In this document: piece after piece, positions 43,029 through 53,100 of the stretch
Numbering within the stretch: position 1 is the first letter of the stretch
Layout of the letters: every line of letters begins with the position of its first letter
NCBI GenBank assembly: GCA_031553495.1
Contig: JAVBLN010000016.1
Coordinates: forward strand, 62,001 to 126,000
DNA length: 64,000 nt
Direction of reading: 5' to 3'
Source of the DNA: Pinibacter sp031553495
Lineage (GTDB): Bacteria; Bacteroidota; Bacteroidia; Chitinophagales; Chitinophagaceae
The notes under the pieces: generated by a model
What the model was told of the DNA's origin: nothing
The model's database searches: none
What the model saw: the letters and a program-made list of their open reading frames with translations, nothing else
Program-made: the position numbers and the translations under genes

Positions 43029-44675
43029 ATGGCTAAGTTTATTTTTGTAACCGGAGGCGTTACATCATCATTAGGAAAAGGAATAATTGCCGCATCGCTG
43101 GCAAAGTTGTTACAGGCAAGAGGTTTAAAAGTTACCATCCAGAAATTTGATCCATATATCAATGTGGATCCGGGCACTTTAAACCCTTATGAACATGGAG
43201 AGTGTTATGTAACCGAAGACGGCGCGGAAACAGATCTTGACCTTGGCCATTACGAAAGATTTCTTAATATTTTCACATCGCAGGCCAATAATGTAACTAC
43301 CGGCCGCATATATCAAACAGTTATCAACAAAGAACGAGAAGGAGCTTATTTGGGCAAAACAGTTCAGGTAGTGCCGCATATTACTGATGAAATAAAAAGA
43401 AGAATGTTACTGCTGGGTAACAAGGGATACGATGTAGTAATTACCGAACTTGGCGGCACAGTTGGCGATATTGAAAGCCTCCCTTTTATAGAAGCCGTTC
43501 GCCAATTGCAATGGGAACTACCCGAAGAAGATTGCCTGGTAGTACATTTAACACTAATTCCATACCTGAAAGCCGCTAAAGAATTGAAAACCAAACCTAC
43601 CCAGCACAGTGTAAAAATGCTGAGCCAGGAAGGTGTTAATCCCGATATTATTGTATGCAGAACCGAAGAGCCTATAACCCCGGAAATTAAAAATAAAATT
43701 GCCCTGTTCTGTAATGTAAAACCCGAAGCTGTAATAGAAGCAGCAGATGCAGCCACCATTTATGAAGTACCGTTGGCCATGATGCGTGAAAAGCTGGATC
43801 TTATTTGCCTCCGCAAATTAAAAATCACCAATTATGCAGAACCTGAGCTTACCAGGTGGAAAGAATTTCTTGATAAACTAAAATATCCGAAAGCCAAAGT
43901 AAACATCGGGCTAATCGGAAAATACATTGAACTGCAGGATGCCTACAAATCAATACTGGAAGCATTTGTTCATGCCGGCGCAATGAACGAGTGCAAAGTG
44001 AGTATTGTGAATATACACAGTGAATTTATAACAGAAGAATGCGTAGCCGAAAAACTTGGCAATCTTGACGGCCTATTGGTAGCGCCCGGTTTCGGATTAC
44101 GTGGAATAGAAGGAAAGATCAATGCTGTAAAATACGCCAGGGAAAAAGGTTTACCGTTCTTTGGCATTTGCCTCGGAATGCAGATGGGTGTAATAGAATT
44201 TGCAAGAAATGTGTTGAACTTAAAAGATGCGCATTCTACAGAAATGAATGAAAACACTCCGGAGCCGGTTATCGATTTGATGGAGGCCCAAAAAGAAGTG
44301 ACCGCAAAAGGGGGAACAATGAGGCTTGGCTCCTACCCTTGTCAAATAAAAAATGGCACTTTGGCAGAAACTATTTATGGCACTACTGAAATAAGTGAAA
44401 GACACAGGCACCGTTGGGAGTTTAACAACAGCTACCTCGAAAAATTCGAGAATGCAGGAATGATAGCCAGTGGTAAAAACCCTGAAACAAACCTTGTGGA
44501 AATAGTAGAGCTACCAAATCATCCGTTTTTCATTGGAGTTCAGTATCATCCAGAACTAAAGAGTACGGTAGAAAACCCACACCCGCTATTCGTACATTTT
44601 ATAAAAGCGGCAAAGGAAAATCTGGAAAAAAGAGAAGCCTCTAAAACTTCTCAACTGCAGAGCGAGGTTGCCTAG
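43029..44675 (+). CDS. pyrG: CTP synthase
   Basis: The protein has 548 residues, normal length. The N-terminal amidoligase domain has VTGGVTSSLGKGIIAASLA (ATP loop), KFDPYINVDPGTLNPYEHGE and ELGGTVGDIES. The C-terminal class I glutaminase domain (from about 295) has PGFGLRGIEGK, FFGICLGMQMG with the catalytic Cys near 385, and QYHPELKS (His/Glu of the triad). It makes CTP from UTP with glutamine. It is followed by a terminator, a pair of facing repeats and yidC; pyrG-yidC adjacency is common in Bacteroidota. Confidence 0.97.
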   Translation: MAKFIFVTGGVTSSLGKGIIAASLAKLLQARGLKVTIQKFDPYINVDPGTLNPYEHGECYVTEDGAETDLDLGHYERFLNIFTSQANNVTTGRIYQTVINKEREGAYLGKTVQVVPHITDEIKRRMLLLGNKGYDVVITELGGTVGDIESLPFIEAVRQLQWELPEEDCLVVHLTLIPYLKAAKELKTKPTQHSVKMLSQEGVNPDIIVCRTEEPITPEIKNKIALFCNVKPEAVIEAADAATIYEVPLAMMREKLDLICLRKLKITNYAEPELTRWKEFLDKLKYPKAKVNIGLIGKYIELQDAYKSILEAFVHAGAMNECKVSIVNIHSEFITEECVAEKLGNLDGLLVAPGFGLRGIEGKINAVKYAREKGLPFFGICLGMQMGVIEFARNVLNLKDAHSTEMNENTPEPVIDLMEAQKEVTAKGGTMRLGSYPCQIKNGTLAETIYGTTEISERHRHRWEFNNSYLEKFENAGMIASGKNPETNLVEIVELPNHPFFIGVQYHPELKSTVENPHPLFVHFIKAAKENLEKREASKTSQLQSEVA

Positions 44676-44698
44676 AATTATCAAATAACAACAATTAC

Positions 44699-44734
44699 AA
44701 AAAAGGAGATATAGTAATTTATATCTCCTTTTTT
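44699..44734 (+). terminator. Terminator of pyrG
   Basis: AAAAGGAGATATA and TATATCTCCTTTT with a 5-6 nt loop and T-run, 25 bp after the stop. Confidence 0.9.
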
Positions 44735-44773
44735 GCACTTGAAGCAACACGCTGATTCTTGGGAAAATAATTA

Positions 44774-44846
44774 TGGGACCAGCCTTAGAGCCTTGATTTG
44801 GCTCCGGTTGTGTCACTCACTTGTGCGGTAGTAATTCTAGTGGGCG
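44774..44846 (+). repeat. Family A repeat, copy 14 (different left module)
   Basis: GGGACCAGCCTTAGAGCCTT, GATTTGGCTCCGG, type 1 core TGTCACTCACTTGTGC, CGGTAGTAATTCTAGTGGGC. The GGCTCCGG module at the core edge is shared (as AGCTCCGG) with copy 15. Confidence 0.75.
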
Positions 44847-44978
44847 ATGGGCAGTGGGCAGTAGGGAAATCAGAGGTCAGAAGACTGTATAGTTGAAAGT
44901 TGAAAAATTGTAGAGATTACGAATATCCGCTTTGTGCGCAGGACTCCCTTCTCCAAAGGAGAAGGGCCGGGAATGAGG

Positions 44979-45060
44979 CCGCCCAATAGTATTCCTACCG
45001 CACAAGTGAGTGACACAACCGGAGCTAAATAGTAGCACTACCGCCGGCCCACAAAAAAAA
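44979..45060 (-). repeat. Family A repeat, copy 15, facing copy 14
   Basis: Minus strand: T-run, GGGCCGGCGGTAGTGCTA, TTTAGCTCCGG, type 1 core, CGGTAGGAATACTATTGGGC. Together with copy 14 it encloses about 130 bp containing low-complexity GGCAGTGGGCAGTAGGG and the short palindrome CCCTTCTCCAAAGGAGAAGG. The whole 44735-45288 stretch has no gene. Confidence 0.85.
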
Positions 45061-45259
45061 TCGCATAATATTATTCTGATCGAAGTATAAGAAACCGCCC
45101 GAAAATTTTGGTTGTACCTGTCTTTCTGATATCTTTTCCAGCAGAGGAAAACATCTGTAATATTTATTTTCAAACCTTTACCGGTTCACTATTTTTTTCA
45201 TCTAACATTTCCGTTTCACCATTCACGATTATTATAATCCTACTCTTCAGCAAACCCCC

Positions 45260-45267
45260 TATCTTTG
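45260..45267 (+). promoter_or_regulatory. -7 box for yidC
   Basis: TATCTTTG, 22 bp before the chosen ATG; no clear -33 partner. Confidence 0.45.
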
Positions 45268-45288
45268 CAGCTTCTCAAATTTCTGTAC

Positions 45289-47142
45289 ATGCAAAATATG
45301 GATCGTAATACTATTTTAGGGTTTGTGTTGTTAGCTGGTTTGCTATTTGCTTATCTTTTTATTGCTTCAAAAAATACACGAGAGCTTGAAGCAAAAAAAC
45401 TGGCTTATGAAGACTCTGTAGCCAAAGTAGAATTAGTTAAAAAACAAGCAGCCGCTGCCGCTGCGACTACCACTACCTCGGACACCACTAAATCCCAGAC
45501 AACTGTTGATACCTCAGGATTTTATAGTGCCGCAACTGCCGGAGAACAATTAATAACAATTGAAAATGAAGTATTCAAAGTAATTCTTACTAACAAAGGA
45601 GCTATTCCGAAATTGGTGGAATTAAAAAAGTATAATTCATATAACGACTCACCTGTAAAACTGGTAAATGGCGACAAAGATGTTATTTCTTATACTATAA
45701 ATACCGAAAAAGGCGCTGCGCAAACCAGCGATTTATACTTTAAAACCGGGCAATTAATTAAAAATGCAGACAGCAGCCAAACTGTTACTTTTGAACTTAA
45801 CGGAGGAAATGGCCAGGTTATAACCCACCAGTTCACTATAAAACCAAATGATTACTTCCTTGATTTTGCAATTGGCATGCATGGGGCAGATAAATTACTT
45901 ACTCAAAATTCTTTTAATCTTTTCTGGCAAACACAGATACATCAGCAGGAACAAGATGTGAAATATGAAAGACTACAATCGCAACTGTGCTTAGTAATGG
46001 ATGGCGACTTTGATTATTTTAATTTGAATTCCTCCAATTCAAAAAAGTTTGATCAACCTGTGAACTGGGTAAGCGCCAAACAGCATTTTTTCAATTCAAC
46101 ACTGATTGCAAAAAACAACTTTGACAGAGGACAGGCGGATTGGACCGCTCCGGCTAACGACACATTGAAGGAAGTATCACTCTTACGGGCTAGTCTGCAT
46201 ACGAAAGTTACTCCCGGAAATACGGCTTCTATTCCATTGCAACTATTTTATGGTCCAAACGATTTTAAAACATTGCATAATAGCAATATAGCCAAAATGG
46301 ATCGCCTGATCAATTTTGGCCAAGGCTTTTATTCATTTGTGCGACCAATTAACCAATATATTATTTTGCCGGTTTTCGATTTATTTAAAGGATTTGTAAA
46401 TAGCTATGGAATTGTAATTCTATTGCTTACATTGTTTATTCGCCTGCTAACATCTCCATTGGTTTACTCAAGCTATTTAAGTGGAGCTAAAATGAAAGCA
46501 TTACGTCCTGAAATTGATACACTTAAGAAGAAGTATGCTGATGATCAGCAGCAATTTGGGATGGAGCAAATGAAACTTTTCCGTGAAGCGGGGGTAAATC
46601 CATTAGGAGGCTGTATTCCTGCATTGCTGCAGATACCAATATTTTTTGCTTTATATAGTTTCTTTAACTCTACCATAGCATTACGGGGGCAAAGTTTTTT
46701 ATGGGCAAAAGATTTGTCTGTATATGATGCTGTTATCAATTTTGGATTCAAAATTCCACTACTGGGAGATCACCTCAGCTTGTTTACATTATTGGCAGTA
46801 GTTACCAGCTTTTTGATATCGCTTTATGGTATGGCTAATACACCGGATCAAAACAATCCGGCATTGAAATATATGCCATATATATTTCCTTTTATGTTGC
46901 TGTTCATTTTCAATGGATTACCATCAGCGCTAACATGGTATTATACTGTTTCAAATGTAATAACCCTGATACTTCAATTTGTAATACAGAATTATATTAT
47001 CAATCATGATAAAATTTTGGCCAAACTAGAAGAAAACAGGAAGAAACCAAAAAGTAAATCAAAATGGCAGGAAAAGCTAGAGCAAATGCAAGAAACTCAA
47101 AAGAAAGTACAACAAATACAACAAAAAAATAAAAGCAAATAA
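45289..47142 (+). CDS. yidC: Membrane protein insertase YidC
   Basis: The protein has 617 residues from ATG 45289 (ATG 45298 is equally possible; an earlier in-frame ATG at 45265 overlaps the promoter box). TM1 is TILGFVLLAGLLFAYLFIAS, followed by a large periplasmic beta domain (about 80-345). The conserved core has FNSYGIVILLLTLFIRLLTS, AGVNPLGGCIPALLQIPIFF, LLAVVTSFLISLYGM and FPFMLLFIFNGLPSALTWYY. The C-terminus is basic and coiled-coil-like. It inserts and folds inner-membrane proteins alone or with SecYEG. Confidence 0.96.
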   Translation: MQNMDRNTILGFVLLAGLLFAYLFIASKNTRELEAKKLAYEDSVAKVELVKKQAAAAAATTTTSDTTKSQTTVDTSGFYSAATAGEQLITIENEVFKVILTNKGAIPKLVELKKYNSYNDSPVKLVNGDKDVISYTINTEKGAAQTSDLYFKTGQLIKNADSSQTVTFELNGGNGQVITHQFTIKPNDYFLDFAIGMHGADKLLTQNSFNLFWQTQIHQQEQDVKYERLQSQLCLVMDGDFDYFNLNSSNSKKFDQPVNWVSAKQHFFNSTLIAKNNFDRGQADWTAPANDTLKEVSLLRASLHTKVTPGNTASIPLQLFYGPNDFKTLHNSNIAKMDRLINFGQGFYSFVRPINQYIILPVFDLFKGFVNSYGIVILLLTLFIRLLTSPLVYSSYLSGAKMKALRPEIDTLKKKYADDQQQFGMEQMKLFREAGVNPLGGCIPALLQIPIFFALYSFFNSTIALRGQSFLWAKDLSVYDAVINFGFKIPLLGDHLSLFTLLAVVTSFLISLYGMANTPDQNNPALKYMPYIFPFMLLFIFNGLPSALTWYYTVSNVITLILQFVIQNYIINHDKILAKLEENRKKPKSKSKWQEKLEQMQETQKKVQQIQQKNKSK

Positions 47143-47160
47143 CTTTTATTAATAAAAAAT

Positions 47161-47207
47161 AAAAAAGACCTTCGTAGAATATAAAAAAACGGAGGTCTTT
47201 CTTATTT
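47161..47207 (+). terminator. Terminator of yidC
   Basis: AAAGACCT and AGGTCTTT arms with an imperfect inner stem, then T-rich sequence. Confidence 0.8.
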
Positions 47208-47263
47208 TTAGAAGGCAACTATATACATATCAATGCCGTCTATGCAAAAAGGATTAGAATCAC

Positions 47264-47932
47264 ATGAGCATCATGAAACATCTTAAATTTCTATTATCTT
47301 TTATTATAGTAATACAATCATTTAACTCCTTTGGTCAAAAAAAAGTTTCTGATTTAACACTCGTGTATGAAGCCGTAATCAGCACCGGCAATTCCGAACC
47401 CAATTTAGCAGACGCTTTTGATGGCGCCACTACAACCATATACTTAAAATCGAATTTAAGCCGCACCGAATTAATTAGCGCACTCGCCTCATTTACAACA
47501 ATTTACAATAGCCAAAATGGCACCGCAGTTTTACTGGAAGAAGTAAATGGCCAGAAATTACTCATCAAAATGAATAGCGACAACTGGAAAGAAAAAAACA
47601 AAAAATATGCTGATATTCAATTTGTAGATTCTCCTGCAACAAAAACAATTGCAGGGTACAAATGCAAAAAAGCCGTTTCTCAATTAAATGATGGAACTTC
47701 ATTTATAGTTTACTACACCACCGACATTATACCCGACAATATGGATTTCAATTACCAATTTAGAAATTTGAAAGGATTACCATTGGAATATGAAGTGAGC
47801 CAGGGTAATTTAAAAATAAATTATAAAGTTTCATCAATAAATTTAAATCCGGTTCCAGCCTCCAAATTTGACATTCCCAAAAGTGGATTTAAAGAAATGA
47901 CATATGAGGAAAGCAAGAAAATGGGGTTGTAG
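47264..47932 (+). CDS. Secreted protein, GLPGLI/DUF4412-like
   Basis: The protein has 222 residues (ATG 47264; ATG 47273 also possible). A signal peptide ends near SFGQ (residue 24). The body has VYEAVISTG at the first strand, IYLKSNLSRTELIS, then TKTIAGYKCKKAVSQL and FIVYYTTDIIPDN, the arrangement of GLPGLI and DUF4412 proteins that form a beta-barrel-like lipid or peptide binding fold. The role is unknown. It is immediately before a membrane protein gene on the same strand. Confidence 0.65.
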   Translation: MSIMKHLKFLLSFIIVIQSFNSFGQKKVSDLTLVYEAVISTGNSEPNLADAFDGATTTIYLKSNLSRTELISALASFTTIYNSQNGTAVLLEEVNGQKLLIKMNSDNWKEKNKKYADIQFVDSPATKTIAGYKCKKAVSQLNDGTSFIVYYTTDIIPDNMDFNYQFRNLKGLPLEYEVSQGNLKINYKVSSINLNPVPASKFDIPKSGFKEMTYEESKKMGL

Positions 47933-47959
47933 GAGGGAGTGAAAGGAATAAATTTTTCT

Positions 47960-49084
47960 ATGCAGAAAAAACTCTATTTTCTTTTTATAATTATTTGCTG
48001 GGGAACCGTGCAAATGTTTCTATTAAAAAAACTAGGAATTGAAACCGGACTTGAAGCAAAAAAATATATTGATGAAGCCGACTATTTTTTACAACATAAA
48101 ACATTCTCCCAACCTAAATATCTGTTCTATTCAACCCTCATTTTTGTTAACATTTTCTCTAAACTGATTGGCACAAAAAGTATTGGAGTTTACATTTTTC
48201 AGGTATTGCTTAATGGATTAAGCACTGTGTATTTTTACAAGTTTATTTTCATTAACACTCGATGTCGCACTACAGCTTTTATAGGAGTGCTTTTATTAAT
48301 TTTTTGTATCCCTGCCCAAGAATGGACAACACGCCTATATACAGAATCAATCTTTCTAAGCATAATTTTAATCCTAAATTATTTATTGTTTGATGACAGA
48401 AAAAATAGCTTTTACAAGAATTCATTAATTTTGCTAGTAGTAGTAATTTTAGTCCTCACTCGGCCTACAGGAATTTTGTTTATTCCTATTATTCTTCTTT
48501 ACTATGGAAATTTGCTTAAAAAAAATGTCTACATTCTAATATTTAGTTTTATAGCAGTATTAATATTTATACCTCTGTTAAATTGTGTAATGCAGGGTAA
48601 AGGAGAACTGGATTTTATGAAACCTTTTATTGAAGAACATATAATTTGTGGTGTTTCAACAACTGCAGGGCCAAATACAAATATTATCCTGCCTCAAAAT
48701 GGAAATACAATCCAAGGCATAGTATATTACATTATTAATAATCCATCACATTTTGCACAACTTTCGGCTAAAAAGATAATAGCATTTTTTGGATTGCAAC
48801 GATCTTATTATTCATCTCCACACAATTTATTTTTAGCAATTTATTTTTACCCATTATATGTTTTAGGAATTTTTGGAAGTGTTTTACTAAAAAAGAAAAA
48901 GAATAATAGCCTACTTTTTTATTTCTCATGTACAATTCTCGTATTTACAACAAGTGTTATATTAACATGTGATGACTGGCATAATAGATTTTTACTACCA
49001 ATATTACCCTTAGTATTTTTCTTATCGGCATTGGCGATTAGAAAAGTTGCTGAAGTTTTTATGAACCCTATTGCTAATAAGTAA
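47960..49084 (+). CDS. Polytopic membrane protein, GT-C glycosyltransferase-like
   Basis: The protein has 374 residues from ATG 47960 (a GTG 21 bp upstream sits too close to the AGGAGG at 47931-47936). It has about nine membrane segments. After TM1 comes a loop with the acidic pair YIDEADYFLQ near residue 36, as in GT-C enzymes where an early acidic loop is catalytic. Further signs are the TRLYTESIFLSIILILNYLL and VLTRPTGILFIPIILLYY segments. It may use a lipid-linked sugar at the membrane; this is inference from topology. Its 3' end overlaps the convergent acyltransferase gene by 11 bp. Confidence 0.65.
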   Translation: MQKKLYFLFIIICWGTVQMFLLKKLGIETGLEAKKYIDEADYFLQHKTFSQPKYLFYSTLIFVNIFSKLIGTKSIGVYIFQVLLNGLSTVYFYKFIFINTRCRTTAFIGVLLLIFCIPAQEWTTRLYTESIFLSIILILNYLLFDDRKNSFYKNSLILLVVVILVLTRPTGILFIPIILLYYGNLLKKNVYILIFSFIAVLIFIPLLNCVMQGKGELDFMKPFIEEHIICGVSTTAGPNTNIILPQNGNTIQGIVYYIINNPSHFAQLSAKKIIAFFGLQRSYYSSPHNLFLAIYFYPLYVLGIFGSVLLKKKKNNSLLFYFSCTILVFTTSVILTCDDWHNRFLLPILPLVFFLSALAIRKVAEVFMNPIANK

Positions 49085-50150
49085 TCTTCCCATTCAAAAT
49101 GAATCTCTTTATAATTTGTCTTAATGGATCTTCAATAATTAAATACCCTAAAACTGAAAAAAGATTAACTACAAAAAAAATAAAAAACACATTAGATGAT
49201 ATTTTAGATATCATTCCCGCAAAAATTCCAGCATGTATTAAATAAAAGAAATAGGAACTCTTCCCTAAAAGTTCAAAGAGCTTATTTGCCAACACTTTTG
49301 CTATAAAACTTCTTTCAGTAAGTATTCCCCAAAAAAAAGATGATATACCAAATAATGGCAAGCTAAAATTATTTAATAAAATACCTAAGTGAGATTCTTG
49401 TAAGTTTCCATAATTATTCTTAATTATAGCCAATGTCGCTATATGAAGAAGAATAATCACAATTCCTAAATATGTAAATAATGATCCGCTGTACTTTTTT
49501 TTAGTATTAATACCAAATAATAGTGCTAATAGAATGCCAATAAAAAACTCAAACGATCTTCCGAAAAACGAAGCATGCAACATGAATTCATTTGAATTCA
49601 TGAGTCCATCAAAATCAACCATTTTACAAAAAAAGACAAGACAGAATCCTATTATCAAAAAAAGTATAGGAAAAATAATTAATGTAAATTTATTCCGTTT
49701 AACCACAAAAAAAATAAATGGTGTAAGGAAATAGAAAGTCTCCTCTACTGTTAATGTCCATCCTTGCCCTATACCTGAAAGTACATGATCAGAAAAATAA
49801 CCTCTCAAAAAAGTGACATTTAATATATATATCCACAAATCAAATTTTGAGATACACAAAAAAGTTAAGGTAGTAATGAGGAAATAAACAGGATAAATTC
49901 TAGCGAATCTATTTACAAAGAATTTCTTCCAATTAATCTTATTTTCACCATAATACCTAAAAGTAATTAGAAAACCACTTAATACAAAAAATATGGTTAC
50001 ACCAATATGCATCTCAGCCATACACATCTTTATCCATTGTGGATAAAGAGAAAACGTCTCAAAGCTAACATAATGACAGAAAAATACTAAATAGGCGGCA
50101 ATCGCTCTTACCCCTGTTAATACACCTAAATAATTATTATCATTCATCAA
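49074..50150 (-). CDS. Acyltransferase family 3 (OafA/YrhL-type)
   Basis: The protein has 358 residues and about ten membrane helices. Family marks at the N-terminus are GVRAIAAYLVFFCHYVSF (with the catalytic His near 27), GVTIFFVLSGFLITFRYY and NRFARIYPVYFL (R-x10-H/R-type region), then GQGWTLTVEETFYFLTPFI. It acetylates or acylates sugars of surface polysaccharides. It starts 6 bp after the stop of porU2 on the same strand, so it belongs to that transcript, an unusual partner for a sortase. Confidence 0.88.
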   Translation of the reverse strand: MMNDNNYLGVLTGVRAIAAYLVFFCHYVSFETFSLYPQWIKMCMAEMHIGVTIFFVLSGFLITFRYYGENKINWKKFFVNRFARIYPVYFLITTLTFLCISKFDLWIYILNVTFLRGYFSDHVLSGIGQGWTLTVEETFYFLTPFIFFVVKRNKFTLIIFPILFLIIGFCLVFFCKMVDFDGLMNSNEFMLHASFFGRSFEFFIGILLALLFGINTKKKYSGSLFTYLGIVIILLHIATLAIIKNNYGNLQESHLGILLNNFSLPLFGISSFFWGILTERSFIAKVLANKLFELLGKSSYFFYLIHAGIFAGMISKISSNVFFIFFVVNLFSVLGYLIIEDPLRQIIKRFILNGKITY

Positions 50151-50156
50151 AAAAGC

Positions 50157-53100
50157 TTATTTCATCAAATACATTTTACCATAACCTCCTTTAAAAAAAT
50201 TGTCTGTATTGTCTCCATTTGCTTTATATTTTTCCATTTTATTTCCATTAAGAGTTGTTACCACCCTGTAAATATACACTCCATTTGCTAGCCGTTGACC
50301 AAACTGGTCTGTTCCATCCCATTTAAATTCTGTGATATTTCGGCCTATGTGTAAAGGCCCTAACTCTTCTTTTGTAATCTCTCTTACTACCTTTCCCGTA
50401 ACAGTAAGTATCTGAATTTTGAATTGTTGAGGAATTTCACTTCCTGTTATTGTAAATACAAATGCTGTGGATGTTGTAAATGGATTTGGATAATTAAGCA
50501 AATTAGATATCATTGGCTTACTTATAACAGTAAACCCTATACGGTAATCAACCTCTCCTGCCGAATTTCCGCTTTGGTCCTTTCCTGTTAAAATTAACTC
50601 ATAAAAATCTCCATCGCTGCTATAAGTATCTTCGAAAAATGGCGTAAACTCTATTCTTGCTGTATTATCTGATGCACTTTGAGCGGGAATAAATTTAACA
50701 ATATCATTATCATACTTATAAGTACGCACTTCTCCTGGTGTAATCCCTCCATCAGGACTGGGAAACTTAACCCTTATTTTTAGCAATGAAGTATCGTTCA
50801 ATAACATATGCTTCGCATTGTCTTGTAGTTTAATTAATATATGCGGTTTAGCTGAAACAATGTCCTTATTCAAAATATGTACCCCATCAAATGTAACATC
50901 CAACATCGGATTTATATTATCAGGTTTTACATAAAAATTGCGATACATGAAATTGTTATACAAGTATTGCTCTGGTTGATCGTAATCGGGATTAAAGTTT
51001 ACATATAAAGTATTATTACCCGGAATATCTTTAGTGTCTACATCATACCGCAATGTTACGGTATCTCCACTGATTAATGGCTTTACTCGAGGAAGAGAAA
51101 TTGTTCTGGTTACATTGTCCTTATCAGTAATTGTCATCTTTAATAATAAACTATCAAATTTATAAGGACTAATATTCTTAAAGGCTATTGACAATGGTAG
51201 CTTTTCACCTAGATCAAGAGTATCTTTAAATTTAAAATATATGTTAGGAGAAATTGCTCCTTCTGGTGCCGGCTCATAGTTTAACCTCCAATAATCTAGC
51301 TGATAGGGAGTCAATTCTGCAGTATCTTTTGTAAACAATCTTAGTTTCAGATAAGGATATTGTTTTGCATCAATTGATGAAATATCATAATCAGTTTCTG
51401 AAATATTCAAATTAAACAAAACAGATTCGTGATTCAAATTATCAACTCCAATTATTTGCAATGCAATACTATCCTTAGATAAAACTTCAGCACTTTTCCC
51501 TCTCCAATGTAATTGTTTCCATGAGACTGCTGGGCCGAATAGAGGAGAAGTAATGAATCCATTTAGATTATCTACAGCACCTGTAATAGATAAATTAACC
51601 TTGTCGGATACCCCTTTACTAAATGCGCTTTTAGGAACAAATGAATTATCATTATTCTTGTAAATAAAAATAAAGCCTCTTGTAATATTAAATGAATCCA
51701 AATCATAAAATCCCTTCCCCAACAATTTGTGATAAAGAGATTGATTATGTCCTAATACAGAAGTATCATTTTGCCAATCTTTTGCAAATGTTATCCCAGG
51801 CCCTCCTACATTTGGTGTACCTCCTAAAACACGAACGACCACGTAAGATTTATCAGGTATAGAATCCATAAAATTATACGCATTTATTCTACCCTGTTGC
51901 GTCATCAAATCAAATTGGAAGTTGTTTATTCGCTCTGCTCCGCAAATTGTACCTGAATTATAGCGACCAGGTTGTCCCGACTCTGCATTAAACCACACTT
52001 TAAATGTCTTTGGATCGAATACATTAAAGATAATTCCAAATCCACAAACATTTATTACATTAGAATTACGACTGGATGTCAAATAAAAATCAACGGCATT
52101 CAAAATAGAACCACCAAAAACTCCACCTGAAGCTGTAATTCCTATATTCGATGTTGAATACTCCCACAGCCTATTTGATGCTAACATTATTGAATCTGTG
52201 GTTGATCCCAAATGTTGATAATAATGTGATTGATTAAATCCCGAAGTACTCTTACTCAGATAGATAAAAGAGAAATCATTCCAGCGATAGTCATCACCCT
52301 CTTGTGGAACCTGTGAAACGCGCCAATAATAAACAGTGCTGTCCTTATAACTAAATCCTGGTGTAAATTCCACGATACCACCTGCGCTATTCACTTTAAT
52401 TAGCCTTTTTAAACTAGAATTAAATAGTTTAGTTGTATCTATCTCCACAACATAATCTCTGAGAGTACTGAATGGATTTGATGTAGATGCATATAGCTTT
52501 TGTCCTTGTACATTTACTATACTATAATTGTAAGGAAAAACAGGACGAATTTCATCTTCATAAACGAAAAACTCTTTTGTAATACTATTATTACTTTCCG
52601 ACATTTCTTCCACTGCATTATCTGCCTCAATCGTTATCACAAGTTTATTAGTCCCTTTATCTTTAGATGCTATGATCGGAATGGGAATATCTAAGGAATC
52701 ACAATAATAAATACCCCGCATCTTTTTTCTGTATAAAATACTGGAAGATCCATCTGGATGTAAATGTTTTACTTCCAAAATAATAGAGTCATTTACTGCC
52801 TTACCCAAATTATATAACTTTATAAAAGCCTTACAATTGCCTTCTGCTAATGAGATAAAAGACGGTGATATCAATACCTGCGGTTCTTCGATTACATAAT
52901 CAGGCTTTAACTGCGAATTAAACCTTAGCGCAGGATCACCATGTATCAAATTCTGTTCTGCTTGAAATCTTGCAAAATCTGAACTATGATTATAATATAA
53001 ATCCTTAAGTGCATCTCTGTTAATTTCCCCCAACGTTTTACCATAATCTGTACTACTAATGTAGGTATTAAAATAAGCCAGATAAGGATGTAAATATTGA

